Part shown: in pieces, positions 56,201 to 64,000 of the stretch | Layout of the letters: each line of letters begins with the position of its first letter | How positions within the stretch are numbered: position 1 is the first letter of the stretch | Origin: Planktothrix agardhii NIES-204 | GTDB lineage: Bacteria > Cyanobacteriota > Cyanobacteriia > Cyanobacteriales > Microcoleaceae | DNA: 64,000 nucleotides | Assembly: GCA_003609755.1 (NCBI GenBank) | Contig: AP017991.1 | Span: 701,001-765,000 of the forward strand | Direction of reading: 5' to 3' | Program-made: the position numbers and the translations under genes | The notes under the pieces: generated by a model | What the model saw: the letters and a program-made list of their open reading frames with translations, nothing else | What the model was told of the DNA's origin: nothing | Databases searched by the model: none

Positions 56201-57978
56201 GAACGTTCGATACAGATTCCTACTAAGTCCTCAGTTTTAACGCCTAAGTTTTGCAAATAATAAGCAAGTTGATTGGCTTTTTGATTTAACTGTTCATAGG
56301 TGAGAGATTTTTCTCCATCGATGACCGCTATAGCATGAGGTGTTTTAACAACCTGTTCTTCAAATAACTGATGAATACAGTAATGATGAGGATAATACGT
56401 TTGAGTTTGATTCCAGTCTACTAATAATTGCTGTTTTTCCGGTTCAGTGAGTAACGGTAATTCCCCGACGGTTTGCTGAGGATTGGCTACAATTCCTTTT
56501 AATAAAGTTTGGAAATGACCCACCATGCGGGTAATTCTTTCGGCGGTAAACAGGTCGCTATCATATTCCCAAAAACCTTCTAAATAAGATCCTTTTTCGG
56601 TTTCGATTTCTTCTAAAATTAAGCTGAGATCAAATTTAATTCTCTGGTTTTCAACGGCTAGATATTGAGATCTTAAATTGGGTAATTCTAAAGCATTGAG
56701 GGGGGCATTTTGCAGCGCAAACATGACTTGAAATAAAGGATTATAACTTAAACTTCGTTCGATTTCTAAGGCATCAACTACTTGCTCAAAGGGGACATCT
56801 TGATTGGCATACGCTTCTAAAACAACATTACGAGCTTGCTGTAATAATGTTGAAAAAGTCGGATTTCCTTCTAGGGAATTCCGCAGCACTAAAGTATTGA
56901 CAAAAAAACCAATCAAAGGTTCAATTTCTTGTCGGTTTCGGTTGGCGGTGGGTGTTCCAATTAAAATATCATCCTGACCACTATAACGAAAGAGTAAAGT
57001 GTTTAAAGCAGCCAGTAAGGTCATAAATAAAGTCGCCCCGGACTTCTGGCTTAGAAGTTTCAGTTTCTCGGTGAGTTCTGAATCAATTTGAAACGAGATA
57101 CTATGACCTTGAAAATTAGGATTAGCGGGACGGGGTTTATCCGTTGGAAGTTCTAATAAAGGAGGAGCATCTGTTAATTGTTTTTTCCAATAATTTAGCT
57201 GGTTTTCTAAAATTTCACCTTGTAACCATTGTCTTTGCCATACGGTAAAATCGGCATATTGTATGGGTAATTCGGGTAAAGCAACGGTTGAATTAGATAA
57301 GAATGCTTGATAAAAGTGAGATAATTCTTTAAATAAAATGCCCTTTGACCAACCATCGATAATAATATGATGAAAGACGTTAACTAAAATATAATTTTCA
57401 TATCCGAGATCAAACAGAGTACATCGTAATAAGGGAGCTTGGGTTAAATCAAAGGGTTGTTGTAGTTCTGCAATAATCTGTTTTTCAATTTCATCTTGGG
57501 GGATATCTTTTAAACTAACAACTTCTAATTTAATCTTCAGAGACGGAGCAATTTTTTGAATGGGTTTTCCTTCAACGATGGGGAAGGTTGTTCGTAAGAT
57601 TTCATGCCGTTGAATAATGGCATTAATCGTTTGCTCTAAAATATCAATATTTAAACTTCCCGTTAAACGAATGGTTAAGGCTTCATTATAAGCTGGATTT
57701 TGTTGATCCATCTGATAGAGAAACCACATTCTTTGTTGAGCAAAAGATAAAGGTAGCTCTTCAGTTCGGGCAACGGGAGAAATAACAGATTCAACGCTTT
57801 TAGACGGTGTTGTTACGCTTCTTAAAAAAGCCAGAATTTCGGGTTTTCTTGTCCCGATTTCTTGCTTAATTTCCGGTGTCATTGCTCCTTGGGGAGCTTG
57901 ATATTTTAACTTCTCTTCCTCAAGCCAAAGCTTGATTTCTAAACTGTTTAAGTAAGATAAAAATTCTGCGACTTTCAT
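53206..57978 (-). CDS. aerB: NRPS module TubC-C-A-PCP-E (AerB-like, D-Leu)
   Basis: A 1590-residue NRPS. A TubC-like docking domain (about 1-55, EFLSYLNSLEIKLWLEEEKL) comes first. The condensation domain (about 70-510) has HHIIIDGWS; adenylation (about 530-990) carries YTSGSTGKPKG and the inferred code DAWFLGNVVK, a known Leu code. The PCP has ELGGDSILAI (about 1070) and the epimerase HHLAVDGISW (about 1254) fits D-configuration. The product is therefore D-Leu coupled to the AerA acyl. The end (ELDELLSEL) is typical after an epimerase. Confidence 0.92.
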   Translation of the reverse strand: MKVAEFLSYLNSLEIKLWLEEEKLKYQAPQGAMTPEIKQEIGTRKPEILAFLRSVTTPSKSVESVISPVARTEELPLSFAQQRMWFLYQMDQQNPAYNEALTIRLTGSLNIDILEQTINAIIQRHEILRTTFPIVEGKPIQKIAPSLKIKLEVVSLKDIPQDEIEKQIIAELQQPFDLTQAPLLRCTLFDLGYENYILVNVFHHIIIDGWSKGILFKELSHFYQAFLSNSTVALPELPIQYADFTVWQRQWLQGEILENQLNYWKKQLTDAPPLLELPTDKPRPANPNFQGHSISFQIDSELTEKLKLLSQKSGATLFMTLLAALNTLLFRYSGQDDILIGTPTANRNRQEIEPLIGFFVNTLVLRNSLEGNPTFSTLLQQARNVVLEAYANQDVPFEQVVDALEIERSLSYNPLFQVMFALQNAPLNALELPNLRSQYLAVENQRIKFDLSLILEEIETEKGSYLEGFWEYDSDLFTAERITRMVGHFQTLLKGIVANPQQTVGELPLLTEPEKQQLLVDWNQTQTYYPHHYCIHQLFEEQVVKTPHAIAVIDGEKSLTYEQLNQKANQLAYYLQNLGVKTEDLVGICIERSALMIIGLLGILKAGGAYVPLDPNYPSERLAYMLEDSAVSVLLTQENLVHTLPNYSGTIFCLDQDWKILEQNPPDNLLHPMTSENLAYVIYTSGSTGKPKGVLIQHQSLLNLVSWHQNAFNITTIDRATQLAGIAFDASVWEIWPYLTAGACLAIVPPDLLTSPNQLQEWLIGQKITVSFLPTPLAETLIPLDLSTNCPLRLMLTGGDKLNDFPPTSIPFTLVNNYGPTENTVVTTSVKITPDLLTEKAPPIGRPISNTQVYILDQYQQPVPIGIPGELYIGGSGLARGYLNRPELTNAKFIANPLSQKNSDRLYKTGDLVRYGNDGQIEFVGRIDHQVKIRGFRIELGEIETVLNQHPQVKEAIIIAREDQPGVKRLCAYVIGSEKLTVSQLRLFLQEKLPQYMVPAFFILLDAFPLTANGKIDRRALPQPAQELENETARNITPGTETERILAEIWQKVLGLKTISINDNFFELGGDSILAIQIIAQANQAGLQITPKQLFSHQTIAQLAMIAETTAITEIDQGLVTGEVPLTPIEKWFFEQNLPERHHFNQSILLEVPNNLKPDLLKQAISKLLYHHDALRLRFVQQGEQWQQNNSDDCNNFAFKTVDLSHLSSDEQLTQMAEIAEVQQRVLNLEEGPLIAVVFFPLGEGGRLLIVIHHLAVDGISWRIILEDLVTLYHQLETQHPLQLPAKTSSFKTWAEELQNYAQTPEFHAQLNYWLNRDFSSVSPLPVDHQGDDQSNSVAHAKTVSFTFTEEQTRLLLQEVPQAYNTQINDILLTALVQAFGHWTGSYQLLLDMEGHGRENVIESVNLSRTVGWFTSIFPVFLTLENLDHPGECLKSIKEQLRQIPNRGFDYGIGYYLNSDLTIQSPLKNYPKAQVSFNYLGQFTSYQIGEMGWKLSQESSGSIHSPLGQRSHLIAIHGIVVDGQLDMEWQYSENFHHQTTIENLADAYRDSLETLINHCLSAEGGYTPSDFPDADLNQAELDELLSELDF

Positions 57979-58104
57979 CCGTAGTATCCTTTTCCCTAAT
58001 TAATTTAATGTTCTGGTATTTCTGGAAGGGGGGGTGATGTTGGGGGGGTCAGCAGTTCAAGTTTGAACTACTGTTGAATATCCGATAACTTTATGGCTTG
58101 ATTT

Positions 58105-59982
58105 TCATAGGCTGATTGCCTCCAAATATTGTTGTTTAATAATGTCTAAATTGCGAGGTTCGCTCTTAGGAGAAAACAGCCCATCAGCCTCCCATTTACT
58201 GGCATCTAAACTAATTGCCCAGGCATTTAACCAGGAGTGAGCCTTAATTTTAGGTAACAGTTCGGGTTTGGTATCTTCTAAGGCAATTTGAAAAATGACT
58301 TGGGCAAATTCTTCAAATAATTTTAAGCTGGCTCGATAAGCTTCCATAATTTCAGCTTCGGTTTGATTAGATTGTAAATTCCGGGTTCGTAGTTCATTCA
58401 CAAAAGGGATTGCTAAATAATCAATAAATTCAAAATCAACTTGATGTAAGGATTGATTTGCCCAATCTCGGAATAGTTGTTGCATTCGATAGGAAAGGGG
58501 GAAAAATTCTGCATTAATCTGTTGAACTTTCGTTTTAAGTTCCGGGTCAAGGAAGATGGAATTAAACATCATTAAGCAACCGAATGTCCATCCAGCTAAC
58601 GTATCCCAGATCATTTTTGTTGACATCACTATGCCATTTCCCATACAGTTGTAGGAATTTTGAATATTAAAGGTTAACCCATCGTTATAGGTTAAATAAA
58701 AGTGATTCGCATCGTCAACTTTTTCGGGAGTTAGTTGACCTTTAAAGTCAAGTTCAATCATTTGAGTGGTTAAAGAATTGCCCAAACCAATATTATCTGA
58801 ACCGGGGGAATAAAACGGATCAGGAAATGTGCCTGCTTCACCGACACAAGCCCAACGATTGTAGGAAAAGACTTGTTTAGAAGAGTAGCTATATTTCGGC
58901 ATCTTTCTAAAGTCTTCTGGGGATTTACCTTCTAAATGAGCCGCTAAAACGGGTTCATTTTCCTGTAACCACTGCAAGGCTAATTCATAGTTATGATAAT
59001 TTTTTAATGGGTGAATATCTTGACGAGCCACAATACCAATACTGGTATAACCCGTAGATAAAGGAATTAACCAAACCCAGTATCCTTCACCGCATAAATG
59101 ATTGGTAGAATAAAAACGGTTTTTGTTAGGAACACGATGATGCCATTTTTCTTGACTTGCTGGAACAAAATCGCTAACATCAAAACGACCCTCCACTCGG
59201 AACCAAACCGCGCTATGATTATCATGATTCGGTTTAGCTAAACCTAGTTTTTTCTGTATAAATCGACGGCGACCCATCGCATCAACAACCCATCGGGATT
59301 TAATACAGTGAGTTTTTTTATTGGCTCCACTTCCTTGAGTATAAATAATTTTATGTTGTTGCTGTAGCCCTTCAGCCAACTCGATATCTTGAACCGAACA
59401 ATCTTCCTTAAGGTCAATTCCGGCTTCAATATTAAATTGGCGTAAATCATTTTCTAATTTACCCCGATCAATTTGATAAGATTTAGGAGCATGAAACTCT
59501 GATAATCCCAGTTCAGGTCTTTTATGAAATTCAGTTTCTTGAGGTTTGAAAAAATAGCGTAATCCCAGTTTAGGCAAATGTTGATTATCAAAATAATCGG
59601 TTAACTGAAGCGTATTTGCTAAATAAAAAGCCCCGACTTCAACGGTTGACTCTCCCACTTTAAAACCAGCTTCCGGTAAAGGACGAGCCATTTTATCAAG
59701 GACGACAACGGAAAGATTAGGTTGTTTGAGTTTTAACTGTCTCGCTAAAGTTAAACCCGCTAATCCACCGCCACAAATTGCCACATCATAGTCAGTTTCT
59801 GAACTGAAATTGTCAGCTTGTTCACGTAATAAGGCGATGAGTTCTTCTTTATGCTCTTTCAATTGTTCGAGTAAGTCGGGAGTCATTATTCCCTGGGGTG
59901 AACGATAGCGTAGCTTATCATTTTCAACCCAGATTTTGACACCTAAATGATTAAGGTGAGACAAAAATTTGACTGTTTTCAT
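58105..59982 (-). CDS. aerJ: FAD-dependent halogenase with N-terminal TubC-like docking domain
   Basis: A 625-residue halogenase from ATG 59982; a seven-codon-longer ATG start is possible. Residues 1-55 (KFLSHLNHLGVKIWVENDKL) closely mirror the TubC-like domain of the aerB protein. The flavin fold follows: AICGGGLAGLTLARQ (about 70-84), and the halogenase signature GYWVWLIPLSTG (WxWxIP, about 300). Chlorination of the hydroxyphenyl-lactate part is expected. Docking suggests it acts on the PCP-bound acyl of AerA. Gaps of 126 and 240 bp on its two sides are longer than others in the cluster. Confidence 0.9.
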   Translation of the reverse strand: MKTVKFLSHLNHLGVKIWVENDKLRYRSPQGIMTPDLLEQLKEHKEELIALLREQADNFSSETDYDVAICGGGLAGLTLARQLKLKQPNLSVVVLDKMARPLPEAGFKVGESTVEVGAFYLANTLQLTDYFDNQHLPKLGLRYFFKPQETEFHKRPELGLSEFHAPKSYQIDRGKLENDLRQFNIEAGIDLKEDCSVQDIELAEGLQQQHKIIYTQGSGANKKTHCIKSRWVVDAMGRRRFIQKKLGLAKPNHDNHSAVWFRVEGRFDVSDFVPASQEKWHHRVPNKNRFYSTNHLCGEGYWVWLIPLSTGYTSIGIVARQDIHPLKNYHNYELALQWLQENEPVLAAHLEGKSPEDFRKMPKYSYSSKQVFSYNRWACVGEAGTFPDPFYSPGSDNIGLGNSLTTQMIELDFKGQLTPEKVDDANHFYLTYNDGLTFNIQNSYNCMGNGIVMSTKMIWDTLAGWTFGCLMMFNSIFLDPELKTKVQQINAEFFPLSYRMQQLFRDWANQSLHQVDFEFIDYLAIPFVNELRTRNLQSNQTEAEIMEAYRASLKLFEEFAQVIFQIALEDTKPELLPKIKAHSWLNAWAISLDASKWEADGLFSPKSEPRNLDIIKQQYLEAISL

Positions 59983-60222
59983 AAACTCAATTTTCCTCAA
60001 CATACGAATAAACTATCCCACAACTTATCAAGCCAAAAAAAGAGTCAGCATTTTTACACTCGATTGCTATGTCAGCCACAGAAGCAAGCTATGGCTAAAA
60101 GAAAAGAATGATCTTAAATCCTGGTCATTTATAGCATATCCCTGATCAGAAATCTTAAAGAGGTATACATAATTTTACATTGTACAGGAAACGAACTCTA
60201 AAAAACCTCAATCAACATATTT
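59983..60222 (-). other. Spacer between aerA and aerJ
   Basis: About 240 bp of AT-rich DNA (with TGTACAATGTAAAATTATGT reading on the minus strand). It is longer than most cluster gaps. No gene or hairpin with T-run was recognised. It could hold an internal promoter for aerJ onward, or be the scar of the insertion of aerJ. Confidence 0.35.
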
Positions 60223-63200
60223 TCATAACTCTCCTTCTTCGTAATCTTCTTGGGTTTCTCTCATAGCACTGTGACTATTTTTGGCTACATTAAGCACCTC
60301 AAGGGTTTGAGTTAAACTAGCCACAGTCGGGTATTCTAATAAACTCTGTAAAGATAATTCCACCGGGAAAACATCCCGCAAACGAGATATGACTTGACTG
60401 GCCAGCAATGAATGTCCTCCAAGTTCAAAAAAATTGTCGTGAATACCGATTTGGGGTAGGTTAAGGACATTTTGCCAAATTTGAGCGACTTTACCTTCTG
60501 CTTCCGTTCTGGGCGCTATCCATTCGCTATTTTCTTGACCCTGAAGTTCCCTGATTAATTGTTGTTTATCAATTTCACCCTGGTCTGTAAGAGGGAGGGA
60601 TTGTCTAGGAATCAATGAACAGTTATAGGGAGTTCCAAATCGATCTTTTAGGGTTAAATGATCGGCTAAATTAATCGGATTAGGAGGTGATTTCGGGACG
60701 TAATAAGCCGTTAATTTCTGTAATCCCTCAGACAAAGATGTAAAACGTTTAATTTTAGAATTGCTCCCATCTAAACCGATCATTAACTGTCCTTGGTTAT
60801 GATATAAACTCGCTAAAAATGAGTCTAATCCTTGCTGTACTGTCATATCGTAATACCCTTGAGATTGGGTTAGATATTGCATCTGATAGCCTTTACTAAT
60901 TCCTGTTTCTTTCCAAGTTGTCCAACTATAACAATAACTTGGGAATAAATTTTTAGATTTTTGATAGTTATTAAGATGTTCTAGGAAAGTATTCGCCGCC
61001 GCATAGGAACCCAAACTTGCTCCTCCAAAAAAACTAGCTAAGGATGAAAAACTGATGAAAATTCCCTGAGATTCTTTGATCAGTTGATGTAAGATCCAGG
61101 TGCCTAATACTTTGGGACGAAGAATGGCTGCTAAACTTTGTTTTGTTTCCTCCAGCAGCAAACAATCTTTATAGATTCCTGCTAGATGAATAACTCCATC
61201 GAGTTCTCCTTTCCAGTGCTGTTTCACCTCGTCTACAGCTTGCTGTACTTGAGTGTAATTAGCAACATCTACCGCTTGGTAAATTACTTCTCCCCCCAGG
61301 TTTTCTAAGGCTTGTAAATTTTTGATTTTCAAAGAAAATTTATCTTCTTTTTTCAGATGATCATTCCAGAGATGTTTTTCCGGTAAAGCAGTTTTTCCAA
61401 TCAACAGTAACCGAGCCTGATAATTTTTAAGCAAATATTGAGCAACTTGTATTCCTATTCCTCCTAAGCCCCCAGTAATTAGATAAATTCCCCCTGGTTT
61501 AAAGGGTAATTCTTGTTTAAGTTGTTCAGGTAAATTGACTTTTTCCAAGCCAGAAATGAAACGCTTTCCTGCTCGATAGGCAATTTCTCTGTCCCTTGAT
61601 AAAACGTAAAGTTCTTGGAGAAGATCAGCCCCATTGATTTCATTTTTATCAATGGGTAAATCGAGATGACGACTATTTAACCAAGGAATTTCTTGAGCTA
61701 GGCTTTTAATCAGTCCTAAAACGGGAGATTTTTCATAAGCAATTTCATCAGCTTTAGTAACAAATTGGCTATGGCTAGAAACAAATAACAATTGAATTGT
61801 TCGGTTTAAATCGTGAATTTTAGCTAGGGCTTGAACGAGGAACAATAAACTATAGATTCCTAGATTTTGTGCTTTTTCTAGCTGCTCTATACTATCAATT
61901 TCTCCCGAATATTTTTGATACGTCCAGAGATGAATAATATTCCCAATAGTAATTTTTTCCTCTGCTAAAGATGCCATTAAATGTTGATAGTGTTCTGCTT
62001 CCCCTGGTTTTATTGTATAGCGATCGTTACTTAATTTAGAAAATTCTTCTCCCGCCAAAACCGTTACAAAGGGTAAGTTTTTGGCTTGGATTTGTGCAGC
62101 TAAAAATTCTCCTAAACCTAACTGATCCAAAAAAATTAAAGTATAATTGTTAGAAAGTTCTGGCTTCAGATTAACCGGAGATCTGGACTTCCAAACTTTC
62201 CGGTAAAACCAATCAGGAATAGTATTCGCATTTTCTAATAGAATATCTATCTCTTTAAGAACAGGATTAAATTCCCCGGCTTCAAAACGTTTAGTTAATT
62301 GCGATCGCTGAATTTTACCGATAGAAGTTTTGGGGATTTCGTTTTTATTTAAGGGGATTAAATATTCGGGATTCACGCCAAAACTGTTAATCACTTTTCG
62401 TCTAATCTTTTTCAGCAGTTCAGGTAAATCCTGGGGATCGATTTCTACACTAAAAAATAAAGCTAATTGATCTGTACTACTCTTAGGATCATGAACAGCA
62501 CAAGCGGCGGTATAAGATGCTGCTACTTCTTCAATGGCTTCAACAACTGTTTCAATTTCGTGACTGTAATAATTCACCCCATTAATAATAATCGTTTCTT
62601 TACTTCTTCCTGTAATCACTAAATGTCCGTTGCTAATAAATCCTAAATCTCCTGTCTTAAACCAGCCATCTTTTAAAAAAGCTTCTTGATTTGCTTCTGG
62701 GTTTTTGTAATATCCCGGTGAAACTGGATCTCCTTTGACTTGTAAATGACCAATCGTTTCTTCTGGAAGTAGGGAATTTTCTTGATCAACAATTCTAATT
62801 GATACGCCAGGAATAGGTAATCCTAAATCCGTAAAGGTTGCGCTATTGGGATGTTCAGGATGGACTCTTTTTAAAGTATGAGTCAAGGAATATTTATCAA
62901 CCGTATGAAAGAGTAAAGGCTGTTCTGTTGTCGGTTGATAATAAGTAATTCCCGATCCCATTTCCGCCATCCCAAAAGCAGGACAAATTGCCGTTTTTTT
63001 TAAGTTATATTCGCTATGAAGTTTGTTAGTAAATTCTCCGACCGCTTGATCAGAAACTGCTTCACCAGCTACTAAAAAGAATTTAATTGAGTCTAAATTC
63101 CAAGTCTGATGGGGTTCTTTTTTAAGAGCTTCATTGATCAGATTATAAGCAAAATTAGGAGCCCAACTATGAGTAATCCGGTATTGATGAATTAAATCTA

Positions 63201-64000
63201 ACCAATTGAGAGGACGACCTAATATATATTCCGTTTGAACATAGACCATTTGGCATCCTAAATCAACACAGCGAATATGCCAGTCAGAAATGCTCCCGAT
63301 ATGGTCAAAAGGCAGCCAATTCAGGATAATATCGTCGTTATTATATTCACAAATTATGTTGGTTCCTCTCGCACGAGAGATAATATTTTTATGGGTTAAT
63401 GATATACATTTAGACATTCCCGTGCTACCTGATGTCAGGTTGAAAAAAGCTATATCATCAGGTTGACTAATATGGGGATGATGGGGGGAGTAGGTTTTTA
63501 ATTCTTCAATAAAACTCAGTTTAATGGGTTGATTAGATAGCCATTTTTCTAATTTTTTTACGTCTTGTTGTCGGGATTCATTCGTGATCATTAGAGGATG
63601 TTCTAACAATTCCCAGACCTGACAAATTTTATTAATTTCATGATTAATCTCTTTGTAGGTGGGTGGGACTGAGAGAATCACAGGAATAAAGCCCCCTAAA
63701 ATACATCCCCAAAATGCGGAAATGATGTCATAATTTTCCGATAATTGGAAAATGACTTTATCTTGATTCTGTAAACCTAGCTTTTGTAATCCTGTTTGTA
63801 TTCTTTGGGCTTGTTCCCATAATTGTTGATAGGATTGAAATATCTGAGAACCATTAGACTGAATATAGATAATTCCTCTATTCGGATAGTTTTCGGCTGT
63901 TTTCTGGATCAGGTCTCCCAAGGTTTTTGGCTGTAGTACAGACTCTACTAAAGGTTGTCCGTGACTAATAGCTTGTTGAGCATTAGAAGCGTGAATGGGT
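60223..64000 (-). CDS. aerA: Loading enzyme AL-KR-PCP (AerA-like), 5' end outside window
   Basis: The frame stays open to the edge, so the true start lies beyond 64000; a TTG at 63921 is only the first start codon inside. At least 1258 residues. An acyl-AMP ligase domain (NLTSGSTGMSKCISLTH about 165 after the TTG; TGDLGFISNGHLVITGRS) is followed by a ketoreductase (YLITGGLGGIGIQVAQYLLK about 808; active-site LGSYAAANTF about 970). A C-terminal PCP (FELGGHSLLASQVISRL about 1170) and an acidic tail (TQEDYEEGEL) close it. It loads phenyl- or hydroxyphenylpyruvate and reduces it to the lactate. Confidence 0.9.
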   Translation of the reverse strand, partial: PIHASNAQQAISHGQPLVESVLQPKTLGDLIQKTAENYPNRGIIYIQSNGSQIFQSYQQLWEQAQRIQTGLQKLGLQNQDKVIFQLSENYDIISAFWGCILGGFIPVILSVPPTYKEINHEINKICQVWELLEHPLMITNESRQQDVKKLEKWLSNQPIKLSFIEELKTYSPHHPHISQPDDIAFFNLTSGSTGMSKCISLTHKNIISRARGTNIICEYNNDDIILNWLPFDHIGSISDWHIRCVDLGCQMVYVQTEYILGRPLNWLDLIHQYRITHSWAPNFAYNLINEALKKEPHQTWNLDSIKFFLVAGEAVSDQAVGEFTNKLHSEYNLKKTAICPAFGMAEMGSGITYYQPTTEQPLLFHTVDKYSLTHTLKRVHPEHPNSATFTDLGLPIPGVSIRIVDQENSLLPEETIGHLQVKGDPVSPGYYKNPEANQEAFLKDGWFKTGDLGFISNGHLVITGRSKETIIINGVNYYSHEIETVVEAIEEVAASYTAACAVHDPKSSTDQLALFFSVEIDPQDLPELLKKIRRKVINSFGVNPEYLIPLNKNEIPKTSIGKIQRSQLTKRFEAGEFNPVLKEIDILLENANTIPDWFYRKVWKSRSPVNLKPELSNNYTLIFLDQLGLGEFLAAQIQAKNLPFVTVLAGEEFSKLSNDRYTIKPGEAEHYQHLMASLAEEKITIGNIIHLWTYQKYSGEIDSIEQLEKAQNLGIYSLLFLVQALAKIHDLNRTIQLLFVSSHSQFVTKADEIAYEKSPVLGLIKSLAQEIPWLNSRHLDLPIDKNEINGADLLQELYVLSRDREIAYRAGKRFISGLEKVNLPEQLKQELPFKPGGIYLITGGLGGIGIQVAQYLLKNYQARLLLIGKTALPEKHLWNDHLKKEDKFSLKIKNLQALENLGGEVIYQAVDVANYTQVQQAVDEVKQHWKGELDGVIHLAGIYKDCLLLEETKQSLAAILRPKVLGTWILHQLIKESQGIFISFSSLASFFGGASLGSYAAANTFLEHLNNYQKSKNLFPSYCYSWTTWKETGISKGYQMQYLTQSQGYYDMTVQQGLDSFLASLYHNQGQLMIGLDGSNSKIKRFTSLSEGLQKLTAYYVPKSPPNPINLADHLTLKDRFGTPYNCSLIPRQSLPLTDQGEIDKQQLIRELQGQENSEWIAPRTEAEGKVAQIWQNVLNLPQIGIHDNFFELGGHSLLASQVISRLRDVFPVELSLQSLLEYPTVASLTQTLEVLNVAKNSHSAMRETQEDYEEGEL

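Noticed and set aside
63919..63921. TTG as start of the loading enzyme
   Set aside because: The same frame is open with sensible codons to the window edge, so the gene simply continues outside.

Overview
The window looks like a chromosomal segment of a bloom-forming filamentous cyanobacterium, most likely Planktothrix or a close relative. The grounds are psaC, a GuaB3-type IMP dehydrogenase next to the small RNA Yfr1 and trxA, a NarM-like protein, many GCGATCGC (HIP1) octamers, STRR-type heptamer repeats in the gaps, and an aeruginosin-type peptide cluster. The genus is an inference from gene content; no database was searched.

Left part (1-36 kb). A partial secreted FAD oxidoreductase and two poorly known genes come first. 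The minus-strand type IV pilus motor operon pilB-pilT-pilC follows, then a decayed tnpB remnant, then the chaperone block grpE-dnaK-dnaJ with a TusA-like gene and rsgA. Next are cysK, a 1-Cys peroxiredoxin, and a 1891-residue RTX protein with a nearly identical 615-bp tandem repeat. The guaB3 - Yfr1 - trxA locus follows, then a LOG-family gene, a NarM-like gene, corA, a DUF3352 gene, a CHAD gene, a 2H-phosphoesterase-like gene and a HAD phosphatase. At 32.3-36 kb lies an arsenic operon (PstS-like binding protein, acr3, arsC, arsH). Its promoter carries an ArsR-type palindrome between the -35 and -10 boxes and a Pho-box-like direct repeat just upstream. The arsH 3' end is overwritten by a GC-rich repeat element. 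psaC and an HdrB-like gene close this part.

Right part (37.7-64 kb, all on the minus strand). This is a nearly complete aeruginosin-type NRPS cluster. In biosynthetic order it reads: loading enzyme AL-KR-PCP (aerA, cut by the window end), FAD halogenase with its own TubC-like docking domain (aerJ), C-A-PCP-E module with a leucine code (aerB), a broken fni relic, the Choi-forming enzymes (aerD, aerE, aerF), a sulfotransferase-like protein, C-A-PCP (aerG), a second SDR, C-A-PCP-reductase with an Arg-like code (aerM), a hexapeptide acyltransferase and an ABC exporter (aerN-like). The inferred product is a chlorinated, probably sulfated and possibly acetylated (hydroxy)phenyllactate - D-Leu - Choi - argininal/argininol peptide.

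The gaps are rich in dispersed repeats: GTGCAC-centred GC elements, STRR heptamers, a cloverleaf fold-back and others. The points most worth checking are the docking-domain halogenase, the ArsR/Pho dual promoter with its PstS-first operon, the extra acyltransferase, the fni relic inside the cluster, and the self-similar RTX gene.
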